Assembly: GCF_000724545.1 (NCBI RefSeq)
Contig: NZ_JHBV01000030.1
Location: 1 to 64,000, forward strand
Reading direction: 5' to 3'
Source: Aureispira sp. CCB-QB1
Lineage (GTDB): Bacteria; Bacteroidota; Bacteroidia; Chitinophagales; Saprospiraceae
Length of the DNA: 64,000 bases
The notes beneath the pieces were generated by a model. It ran no database searches. It was not told the DNA's origin and saw nothing but the letters and a program-made list of their open reading frames with translations. Position numbers and translations under genes: made by a program. Below, one piece after another: positions 36,286-43,644 of this stretch (position 1 is the first letter of the stretch; every line of letters begins with the position of its first letter).

Positions 36286-36750
36286 CTATTTATAATCCTC
36301 TACTTTTGTCCATTCTATTTCTTCGATCAATTCATCAAAGAAGTCTTGGTATTCAACCAATCTTTGTGGAGAATCGTTCCGATTATAAATCATTTTTTTC
36401 TGATCGCCATCACGAACACTTGTTATACATACAGGGAAGTCAATAATTCCAAGCCCTTTGATAGGATATTTATTTTCCAAATGAATGTACCCTATAGATT
36501 TTGCTTTGTCTAACAATTGACGAATTTGTTTGGCAGAAATTCTTCCCTGATACAGTCCAATATTCGCTACATTTTTTCGCCCTTTATACGTGACAATACC
36601 ATTAGAATATACCTTTGCCTCATAATAAGGGCACTTTCCATAACAAGTTGTTCTTTCTAAAGAAGCTATCAACAACGATTCATCTACATTTTGAGCAATA
36701 GCAGTTAACGTCATTAATAGAAAAAAAGATAAAAAAAATACGATTCTCAT
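36286..36750 (-). CDS. Exported DUF6438-family protein
   Basis: A 154-residue protein with signal peptide (MRIVFFLSFFLLMTLTAIA, then QNVDES). The remainder matches the DUF6438 pattern seen in Bacteroidota: LERTTCYGKCPYYEAKVYSN with two cysteines four apart, GIVTYKGRKNV, a helix QIRQLLDKAKSIGYI, and a late IDFPVCITSVRDG. The function of the family is unknown; the two cysteines may form a disulfide in the periplasm. It is preceded by the tRNA-Cys gene on the same strand side and is monocistronic. Confidence 0.75.
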   Translation of the reverse strand: MRIVFFLSFFLLMTLTAIAQNVDESLLIASLERTTCYGKCPYYEAKVYSNGIVTYKGRKNVANIGLYQGRISAKQIRQLLDKAKSIGYIHLENKYPIKGLGIIDFPVCITSVRDGDQKKMIYNRNDSPQRLVEYQDFFDELIEEIEWTKVEDYK

Positions 36751-36848
36751 ATATCAGATATACTTTATTTTTTAACAAAAACTCATTCATACAACCATCG
36801 AGCCTCCTATTACTCTGTTAAGACTTCGACTCATAGCTATGTTAAAAA

Positions 36849-37136
36849 TTACGCCTTAATAACCTCTAACTCTTTGCTTGTCATACTTGGCACAAATTCA
36901 ACAATTGTATACGTTGCTACATTGTTTATTTTAAAAGGATCTTTATCCAAAATTTCTTCCAATTCTTTTTGGATAGTAAGGTTGCTAAGAATAATTCCTC
37001 CTGTTCTAGGCACCTTGCGTCCTGATACAATAAAATTACCATTGGCATATTGCTCCTTCAAATATTCGATGTGAGCCTCTAAATGTTCGTCTACTTGGTT
37101 AAGTTCTACTTTATAGGTTATATCTATTATAAACAT
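36849..37136 (-). CDS. YciI-family protein
   Basis: A 95-residue ferredoxin-fold protein of the YciI type (small dimeric alpha/beta-barrel). Typical points are the first strand FIIDITYKVEL, the helix with His (EHLEAHIEYLKEQYANGNF), SGRKVPRTGGIIL and DPFKINNVATYTIVEF. The family has a conserved His-Asp pair with possible catalytic use; functions are mostly unknown. It lies 98 nt before the DUF6438 gene on the same strand, and after a terminator of the preceding gene. Confidence 0.85.
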   Translation of the reverse strand: MFIIDITYKVELNQVDEHLEAHIEYLKEQYANGNFIVSGRKVPRTGGIILSNLTIQKELEEILDKDPFKINNVATYTIVEFVPSMTSKELEVIKA

Positions 37137-37174
37137 CGTTTTGTTTTTTTTTGAAAATACTAATCCACAATTAT

Positions 37175-37224
37175 TAAAAAGAAAAATCGTATGTATTGAA
37201 TTTTAGAAAACAACACATACGATT
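37175..37224 (-). terminator. Terminator of the 444-residue membrane protein gene
   Basis: On the minus strand AATCGTATGT and ACATACGATT (37224-37215 and 37194-37185) are perfect ten-base arms around a 20-nt loop, followed by TTTCTTTTT. Confidence 0.8.
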
Positions 37225-37261
37225 CATAATTGTTGTGCCCTTAGTTAGAGGCAAGCAAACC

Positions 37262-38596
37262 TTAAACCTTTAAGTTAGGATCATTGGGATCAAAATCATC
37301 TTTGATATCTCCAGGCATTGGAAAATCAGGATTATCTAAATCGTCTGGAAAATCAGGAATATCAATTGTATCCACATCCTTTATTTCCACCACTTCGCCT
37401 TTATCATTAACAATAGGCTCATCAAAATTATCGACTACCTCTGGTTGGTAATTATCCTCTACAATAGGCACATCCCCCTTACTTGTTGTAGGTTGGACAG
37501 GTTGGTGTGTTTTAGTAAAATCAATATCAACACCACCTACAGGCTTCATGTATTCATTCATAATTTGATTTAGCCTAAAGGCAATATCATCTTTATTAGC
37601 CCCATAATTCAACTCCTCTTTTAATTGCATCAATTTGATCGTAGATTTCATACGTTCAGCACCTTCTATTTGAGCTGTTTTTAGTTTAATGCTATCAATT
37701 TGTTGTTGCATTTTTAATTTAGCCGCCTCTTCTCTTGCCACCACCATATCACGAGCAGAACCACTGATAAAGGTTTCTATTGCCTCTACCATAGAATTTA
37801 ATATCTTGTGTACTACCCTAGCAGAAAAACCACCCAAAAAAGCTAAGACTGGCTTGTAAGTCATAAAACCGCCTAACTCTCTAGATCTAGTAACATTATC
37901 TGCTACATCTCCGACATCTTCTCCTAAAATCTCTGGAGATACGAAAATAAATTGTGCCAAGATAACCCCCGAAACAATCCCCAATACAAATCGAATCCAA
38001 TAAATAGAATCATATTTAGGATCGTAAGAGTTTTTGGTAATGTATTTATAAACTTCAAACAAAGCGTAAAAAGAAGCACCTAGTGCTGCTATACACAAAA
38101 TCACCAACTCATTGTAAACAAAAGCCATCCCTTCATAAGACAAAATATCGCCATTCACGGTCAAGGAATCTACTTCTGGCAAAAAGAACAAACCTAAGAA
38201 AGTCAACAAACAAAGCATGGTAATTACATTGAGTCGACGCACCAATGGTACTGGTCCCAAAAGTCCAAACATCCCACCGTGCTTATTCTCTTCCATCAAT
38301 AATACCGTCGCAGGAGTTGCTGGAGCAATTACTTTTGCCATTTCACGATGCAGTTGACCAATCAAAGCCATATTTAAAGAACGTGGGTCTAAGTTCTCTA
38401 TATTTCCTGCTTTTAACTCATCATTTAGCTCATGAGCAATGGCTTTTAAATCAGACATCTGTTTAAGAACATGCGAAGGAACTTTTTTGCCTTGCGACTG
38501 TGCATAGCGCACCATTGTTTCACACTCGTCTAATGTTCTAATTTGATTCTTAAAAGTTACAATATCTTTTAAGGCCTTAATTTCTTGTTTTGCCAT
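37262..38596 (-). CDS. Unknown membrane protein with acidic C-terminal tail
   Basis: A 444-residue protein I do not recognise. The N-terminal 115 residues are helical and soluble. Four likely membrane helices follow (LNVITMLCLLTFLGLFFLP; LVILCIAALGASFYALF; YWIRFVLGIVSGVILAQFIF; YKPVLAFLGGFSARVV). Then comes a coiled-coil segment rich in Lys/Gln (about 275-335), and a tail of about 90 residues with repeated Asp/Pro (IPDFPDDLDNPDFP, DDFDPNDPN). No signal peptide. The design suggests an inner-membrane scaffold with a cytoplasmic tail. It is monocistronic with a terminator. A -7-like box TAGATTTG lies at 38660-38667 on the minus strand. Confidence 0.65.
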   Translation of the reverse strand: MAKQEIKALKDIVTFKNQIRTLDECETMVRYAQSQGKKVPSHVLKQMSDLKAIAHELNDELKAGNIENLDPRSLNMALIGQLHREMAKVIAPATPATVLLMEENKHGGMFGLLGPVPLVRRLNVITMLCLLTFLGLFFLPEVDSLTVNGDILSYEGMAFVYNELVILCIAALGASFYALFEVYKYITKNSYDPKYDSIYWIRFVLGIVSGVILAQFIFVSPEILGEDVGDVADNVTRSRELGGFMTYKPVLAFLGGFSARVVHKILNSMVEAIETFISGSARDMVVAREEAAKLKMQQQIDSIKLKTAQIEGAERMKSTIKLMQLKEELNYGANKDDIAFRLNQIMNEYMKPVGGVDIDFTKTHQPVQPTTSKGDVPIVEDNYQPEVVDNFDEPIVNDKGEVVEIKDVDTIDIPDFPDDLDNPDFPMPGDIKDDFDPNDPNLKV

Positions 38597-38869
38597 CTTA
38601 GTTTATCTTTGGTCTATTAGATATTATCACGAAATGATTTTTGGGTAAGAATACATTGGCAAATCTAATGCATCAATTTTCTATTCTTGTTCTCTAGTTA
38701 TTTCTGATAATTTTTAGTGAATGTTATATAGGTTGGGTATTTCCTCCCTTCTTCATATAGAGGAGATTCCCTCATATTTTCAAAGGTTGCCTTACCTCGG
38801 TATAAGGTAAATATATCATAAAATTTGTACTTTTCTTAAAGTAAAAGTTTTTTTTATCAAAAAATACCG

Positions 38870-38877
38870 TACTTTTG
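38870..38877 (+). promoter_or_regulatory. -7 promoter element for rpsO
   Basis: TACTTTTG is an exact TAnnTTTG element 60 nt before the rpsO ATG. The leader contains the hairpin TTGATT-AGT-AATCAA (38905-38919), in a position where S15 often controls its own translation. Otherwise the 341-nt gap 38597-38937 shows only a loose palindrome TTACCT...AGGTAA near 38790-38810. Confidence 0.55.
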
Positions 38878-38937
38878 CAGAGCTAAAATATGATTTAGAA
38901 TATCTTGATTAGTAATCAATACAAAAAAATTCAAAAA

Positions 38938-39231
38938 ATGGGTATTTACCTAACAAAAGAAAAAACTGCTGAAATTTTTAAAAAATTTGGTGGTTCAGAA
39001 AAGAACACAGGTTCTACAGAAGGTCAAATTGCATTGTTAAGCTTTCGTATTCAAAACCTTTCTGAGCATTTAAAAGCAAACCACAAAGATCACTCTACTA
39101 GACGTTCTTTGTTGAAAATGGTTGGACATAGACGCTCTTTATTGGGTTACTTAGCTGACAAAGATGTTATCAAATATCGTGAGCTTATCAAAGAACTTGG
39201 AATAAGAGACGTTCTTGGTAAAAACAAATAA
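38938..39231 (+). CDS. rpsO: 30S ribosomal protein S15
   Basis: A 97-residue primary 16S rRNA-binding protein of the small subunit. The family core is clear: GSTEGQIALLSFRIQNLSEHL, KDHSTRRSLLKMVGHRRSLL and the C-terminal YLADKDVIKYRELIKELGIR. ATG 38938 (MGIYLTKEK) gives the standard length; an earlier non-ATG in-frame start would add 11 residues that fall in the leader hairpin. A terminator follows 20 nt after the stop; pnp lies downstream, as in many bacteria, but separated here by 524 nt with repeats. Confidence 0.97.
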   Translation: MGIYLTKEKTAEIFKKFGGSEKNTGSTEGQIALLSFRIQNLSEHLKANHKDHSTRRSLLKMVGHRRSLLGYLADKDVIKYRELIKELGIRDVLGKNK

Positions 39232-39251
39232 TGATACATACAAATACGTTT

Positions 39252-39288
39252 GAAAGTGCTTCCTGTCGGAGCACTTTCTTGCTTTTTA
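39252..39288 (+). terminator. Terminator of rpsO
   Basis: GAAAGTGCT (39252-39260) pairs with AGCACTTTC (39270-39278), followed by TTGCTTTTT. Confidence 0.85.
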
Positions 39289-39387
39289 CAGGTAGGCTTT
39301 TAAAGGTCTATTCTATACCTAGAATAGTATTTTTGAAGCTGCTGCTGCAACTATAACTTACTAATAAAAGATCTTCTCAAAGATTTT

Positions 39388-39556
39388 TTCGTGATAAGTA
39401 AGTGGGCAGAAAAAAATATAGCTAAAAATAGGCTTATTTTTAGTGCTAATCGAAGAGGAACAGTGCAGCTTTAGCGGGCTAAAGCAAGATGTTTCGATGA
39501 AGAGTAGCGCAAAAAGAAGGTTGTTTTTTATATAGTTTTTTCTGAACGATTACTTA
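39388..39556 (-). repeat. 169-nt structured element, family B copy 2 (inverted)
   Basis: On the minus strand it aligns without gaps to 4731-4899. The ends pair over a long panhandle: TAAGTAA, five unpaired, CAGAAAAAA, then TATA, against TATA, TTTTTTCTG, CCCAC, TTACTTA. The central hairpin is GCTTTAGC-CC-GCTAAAGC, where copy 1 has T-A in place of C-G at the second pair. It lies between rpsO and pnp. Confidence 0.8.
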
Positions 39557-39621
39557 TTAGTAAATTATCATATATTTTGACGCTAACAAAAGACAATGCG
39601 ATGTTGTCTATGTTGCAAACT

Positions 39622-39715
39622 AAGGAACCTGTGGATATTTAGTTATACCTTGGTTCCGATTGCAGTTTTCAAGGCTGCAATTTTTTGGATGACGTGATAT
39701 GTAAATGGCATATCA
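39622..39715 (+). promoter_or_regulatory. Structured leader of pnp with terminator-like hairpin
   Basis: Three hairpins follow each other: GGAACC/GGTTCC (39624-39629 with 39652-39657), ATTGCAG/CTGCAAT (39659-39665 with 39675-39681) directly followed by T6, and TGATATG/CATATCA (39695-39701 with 39709-39715). The middle one looks like a rho-independent terminator 70 nt before the pnp ATG, so it may be an attenuator, or end a small upstream transcript. Confidence 0.55.
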
Positions 39716-39755
39716 TGATGGATAATATTATTTAAAACTTAAAATTTTTACCAAC

Positions 39756-41981
39756 ATGGGTAAACAAATTCCAACAACTGTTTCTAAAGTAATTTCTGGA
39801 CAAGAAATTACGCTAGAAAGTGGCAAATTAGCTGCTCTAGCAGATGGTTCAGTTGTATTGCGCCACGGAGACATGTGGCTATTAGCAACCGCAGTATCAG
39901 TATTAGAAGCCAAACCAGATCAGAGCTTTTTTCCTCTAACGGTTGAGTTTCGCGAAAAATTTTCTGCTGCGGGACGTATTCCTGGCAACTTCTTCAAACG
40001 TGAAGCTCGTCTTTCAGATAGCGAAATTTTAGTTTGTCGTCTGATTGACCGTGTTATCCGTCCTATGTTTCCTGACGGATACATGAACGAAACTCAAATC
40101 TTTGTTTCGTTGATTTCTGGTGATACTGAAATCATGGCAGACGCTTACGCTGCTTTTGCTGCTTCTGCAGCTTTAATTGCTTCCGAAATTCCTTTCGAAA
40201 ATCCTATCTCTGAAGTGCGTGTAGCACGTATTGACGGTGAATTTGTCATCAACCCAACTCGATCTGCATTAGAAACTGCCGATATGACTTTTATCGTTGG
40301 TGGTACAATGGATAATATTGCAATGGTAGAAGGTGAAGCGGACCAATGCTCTGAAGCAGAATTGATTGATGCTATTAAATTTGGTCACGAAGCGATCAAA
40401 GAGCAATGTCAATTGCAATTAGATTTGCGTGAGGCTTTGGGGATTACAGAAAATAGACCTACCGAAGAACCAGAAACCAATCCTGAATTAGAAGCTGAAG
40501 TAAACGAAGCTACTACGGATAAAATTTATGCCATTGCCAAAGGAGCACTTAGCAAACAACAACGCAAAGAAGGTTTCTCTCAAATAAAAGAGGAACTAAA
40601 AGAAAGCTTGCTAGAAAAATATGGCGAAGAATATATGGAAGAAAATGGTCACTTTGTTAGTGAGTATTTTTATAACAATATGAAAAACACCATTCGTGAA
40701 ATGGTGATGGCTGAAAAAATTCGTTTGGACGGTCGTAAACCAGACGAGATTCGTCCGATTTGGTGTGAGGTAGATTCTCTTCCTTCTCCACACGGTTCTT
40801 CTATTTTTAATAGAGGAGAAACTCAAGCCTTGGCAACAGTTACATTGGGTTCTAAGCTAGATCAACCTATGGTAGACACAGCTATGGATCAACGTTACGA
40901 TCAATTCTTTTTGCACTATAGCTTCCCTCCTTTCTGTACCAATGAGGTCAAACGTGTCGGAGGTGTCTCTCGTAGAGAAGTTGGTCATGGTAATTTGGCT
41001 CGTCGTTCCTTAGAAATGGTTTTCCCTTCGGATTATCCGTATACGGTTCGTGTTACTTCTGATGTATTAGAATCTAATGGTTCTTCTTCTATGGCTTCTG
41101 TTTGTTCGGGCTCTATGGCTCTAATGGATGCTGGTGTGCCTATCAAAGCTGCTGTTTCAGGAATTGCAATGGGACTAATTTCAGATGGAAATCGTGCTGT
41201 TGTATTGTCGGATATCTTAGGTGATGAAGATCACTTAGGAGACATGGATTTTAAAGTAACTGGTACTGCTGAAGGTATTTGTGCTTGTCAGATGGACATC
41301 AAAATTGATGGTTTGGATTACGATCTTTTGGCAACCGCTTTGCAACAAGCTCGCGAAGGTCGTCTACACATCCTAAACTTGATGAACGAAACCATTCCTG
41401 CACACAATGAGGATTTAAAACCTCATGCTCCTCGTATCATTCGTTACGAGATTCCTGGCGACAAAATTGGCGCTGTTATTGGACCTGGTGGTAAAATTAT
41501 CCAAGGTATTCAATCAGATACTGGATCAACAATTACAATCGAAGAAGAAGATAACAAAGGAATTGTATTCATCTCTGGTGTTGGTAAAGATACTGTAGAT
41601 GCTGCCTTGAAAATTATCAAAGGAATTGCTGCGGAAGCAGAAGTTGGCGAAGAATACGATGCAAAAGTTGTTAGCATCATGCCTTATGGAGCTTTTGTTG
41701 AATTCATGCCTGGCAAAGAAGGTTTGCTACACGTGTCTGAGATTTCTTGGGCTAGAATTGAGAATGTAGAAGACGCTGTAGCAGTTGGAGATGTTCTTAA
41801 AGTTAAATTATTGGCTATTGATGAGCGTACTGGCAAATACAAACTTTCTCGCAAAGTATTGATGGACAAACCAGAAGGCTATGTTGAACGTCCTCGCAAA
41901 CCTCGTGAAGATAGAGGTAATAACAGGAATAGAAACAACAAAAGCAATGATAGAAATAGAAACAACAGAAATAACAAGTAA
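39756..41981 (+). CDS. pnp: Polyribonucleotide nucleotidyltransferase (PNPase)
   Basis: A 741-residue 3'-to-5' phosphorolytic exoribonuclease, trimer, part of RNA decay. Two RNase PH-like cores are present (first: REKFSAAGRIPGNFFKREAR; second: FNRGETQALATVTLG, with the Asp pair in GDEDHLGDMDFKV), an alpha-helical linker, the KH domain (IGAVIGPGGKIIQGI) and an S1 domain (YDAKVVSIMPYGAFVEF). The last 30 residues are a low-complexity Arg/Asn tail (NNRNRNNKSNDRNRNN), probably unstructured and RNA-binding. The leader is structured (see separate entry), consistent with the autoregulation known in other bacteria. Confidence 0.97.
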   Translation: MGKQIPTTVSKVISGQEITLESGKLAALADGSVVLRHGDMWLLATAVSVLEAKPDQSFFPLTVEFREKFSAAGRIPGNFFKREARLSDSEILVCRLIDRVIRPMFPDGYMNETQIFVSLISGDTEIMADAYAAFAASAALIASEIPFENPISEVRVARIDGEFVINPTRSALETADMTFIVGGTMDNIAMVEGEADQCSEAELIDAIKFGHEAIKEQCQLQLDLREALGITENRPTEEPETNPELEAEVNEATTDKIYAIAKGALSKQQRKEGFSQIKEELKESLLEKYGEEYMEENGHFVSEYFYNNMKNTIREMVMAEKIRLDGRKPDEIRPIWCEVDSLPSPHGSSIFNRGETQALATVTLGSKLDQPMVDTAMDQRYDQFFLHYSFPPFCTNEVKRVGGVSRREVGHGNLARRSLEMVFPSDYPYTVRVTSDVLESNGSSSMASVCSGSMALMDAGVPIKAAVSGIAMGLISDGNRAVVLSDILGDEDHLGDMDFKVTGTAEGICACQMDIKIDGLDYDLLATALQQAREGRLHILNLMNETIPAHNEDLKPHAPRIIRYEIPGDKIGAVIGPGGKIIQGIQSDTGSTITIEEEDNKGIVFISGVGKDTVDAALKIIKGIAAEAEVGEEYDAKVVSIMPYGAFVEFMPGKEGLLHVSEISWARIENVEDAVAVGDVLKVKLLAIDERTGKYKLSRKVLMDKPEGYVERPRKPREDRGNNRNRNNKSNDRNRNNRNNK

Positions 41982-42027
41982 TTTTTACAGAACAATTACT
42001 TCATAAATAATCGTTGTTCAATTTTGT

Positions 42028-42067
42028 AGCGAGTCATTTTCAATTAATGAAAATGGCTCGCTTTTTT
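42028..42067 (+). terminator. Terminator of pnp
   Basis: A 14-pair stem, AGCGAGTCATTTTC with GAAAATGGCTCGCT (one T-G pair), seven-base loop, followed by T's; 46 nt after the stop. Confidence 0.92.
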
Positions 42068-42126
42068 ATTGATGATTATCTTTTAAACGATTACTTATAC
42101 TAGTCGTTCGTTGCTTTTTTACTTTT

Positions 42127-42318
42127 TTACCAAAAAGATAAAAAAGCACATTTATATTAGCTTGATAATCAAAATTTTAACACAAAACGCAACGAAGGTG
42201 CAACTTACTGATTATCAACTGCGCAGCACTCACGAAGTAAACTAATAAAGTTTTTCAACGAACTATTGTTATACATTACTCCGTTGAAACCACGCAGTAG
42301 CAGCGCAGCTAACTATTG
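42127..42318. repeat. Family A repeat copy between pnp and imelysin
   Basis: The first part (42127-42161) is almost the exact reverse complement of 45208-45240. Then GATTATCAACTGCGCAGCAC (from 42210) with TCACGAAGTAAACTAATA, about 30 unrelated bases, and CATTACTCCGTTGAAACCAC (from 42273) followed by the GCAGTAGCAGCGCAGCTAAC block. Confidence 0.75.
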
Positions 42319-42336
42319 ATTATAATAGTAAACATT

Positions 42337-43419
42337 TTAGTCTCCATCATCTGGATTTGCTAAGATTGTAATAGAAAAGTATGTTGAAATATTATTGCTA
42401 ATATCGGTATACAAAGCTCTCATCTCTTGATAAATCTCTTCTACAGCCGCCGTATCTCCTGTGAGATCATCCAGCATAGTTAATTGCCTTGCTTTGATAA
42501 GTATTTCTACTTTTTTTGCTTGCTCTACAATACGGTTGGTTGGCGTTTCATCATTGATCAAGTAAGTCAAATAACTTCCTAAACCTCGCTCGGTAGTTCC
42601 AAACATTTGCTGAATTCCTTGTAGATTGTACAAAATAATATCCCAAGAAAAGTGTGCGTAGGGGCTTTCTAAGTATTCGGGGTGCACCAATTGATCCACA
42701 CTTTCCTTTCCTAGTGGCTTGGCTAGTTTTTTGGCTGCCAATGTTTGGCTCATATGTACAACAGCATTGCTAAAACTTGCAATACCTTCCTGACTTGTAT
42801 TTCCTGTTCCTTCGCTTAAAGTTTTCCCATAAGCGTTTCGCCATTCTGACTCAATAGTGCGAATCAAAGCATTTGTATTTTTTATACAGTTCAACAAATA
42901 GGCAAAACGCCTATCTTTATTGATATCTGTCTGATAAAGTCCCAATAAAGCGACCTGATCATTATTCTCATCAAAAAGCAGGTATTCAATGCTCGCTAAT
43001 CCTTTGGTATAAGAACTTCTACCAGCAATATAAATCGAATCTATTGTTGTTGTATCACTAATCGAATTTTCTATAGAAATGGATTTAATGGGCGTATTAT
43101 CCAATTGAGTATAGCGATAGTTTGTTCTTCCTGGTCCAAATACCAACATTTCTACCCTACTCCACGATTGCATGCTTTTCTTCCAAGCATTTTGCATTAT
43201 TTCTAATTGTGCCATTGTCCGTGTATTTCCAAAGGAAATACAGGCAGCCTCTAACGCTTGATTATCCACTTGTAATTCTTGATAACTAGGCAATACATAA
43301 TCGTTGATAATCCCCGTTAACATAGATTTTTTATCAAAATCAGCTTGCTTTTTACAAGCGACTATATTTAACAAACCAACACTTATTAAGAGCATCAGTG
43401 CTTTTAAAACTATTCGCAT
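42337..43419 (-). CDS. Imelysin-family lipoprotein (altered GxHxxE motif)
   Basis: A 360-residue helical lipoprotein (signal MRIVLKALMLLISVGLLNIVAC; Cys22). It fits the imelysin/IrpA-EfeO-like fold: the first repeat has WKKSMQSWSRVEMLVFGPGR, the second the GLASIEYLLF region. In the partner at 45466 this region reads GYHAIEFLLWG; here the metal-associated His is replaced by Ala, while the Glu remains. Imelysins are outer-membrane or periplasmic proteins of iron uptake systems. It is last in a run imelysin, di-haem oxidoreductase, imelysin on the minus strand, each separated by a family A repeat. Confidence 0.8.
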   Translation of the reverse strand: MRIVLKALMLLISVGLLNIVACKKQADFDKKSMLTGIINDYVLPSYQELQVDNQALEAACISFGNTRTMAQLEIMQNAWKKSMQSWSRVEMLVFGPGRTNYRYTQLDNTPIKSISIENSISDTTTIDSIYIAGRSSYTKGLASIEYLLFDENNDQVALLGLYQTDINKDRRFAYLLNCIKNTNALIRTIESEWRNAYGKTLSEGTGNTSQEGIASFSNAVVHMSQTLAAKKLAKPLGKESVDQLVHPEYLESPYAHFSWDIILYNLQGIQQMFGTTERGLGSYLTYLINDETPTNRIVEQAKKVEILIKARQLTMLDDLTGDTAAVEEIYQEMRALYTDISNNISTYFSITILANPDDGD

Positions 43420-43431
43420 ACCAATTATTTT

Positions 43432-43520
43432 TCATTACTCCGTTGAAACCACGCAGTACCAGCACAGCTAACTAAAAGCAAAGCGCTTACACAGTAAATC
43501 ATATTAGTTTAATTATCAAC
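43432..43520. repeat. Family A repeat copy between imelysin and oxidoreductase genes
   Basis: CATTACTCCGTTGAAACCAC (from 43433) followed by GCAGTACCAGCACAGCTAAC, TAAAAGCAAAGCGCTTACAC and AGTAAATCATATTAGTTTAA. It matches the reverse complement of the copy at 34738 with one internal deletion. Confidence 0.75.
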
Positions 43521-43644
43521 AAAATGCACTTCTACTAGTCTTTACACTAAAAGATTAACAATCAAACTAAAAAATCAACAGAGTATTAATTTTTATAACT
43601 CAGTGTTTATTAATTTTACTAGTCTAAGCAAATTACTTGAGTAG

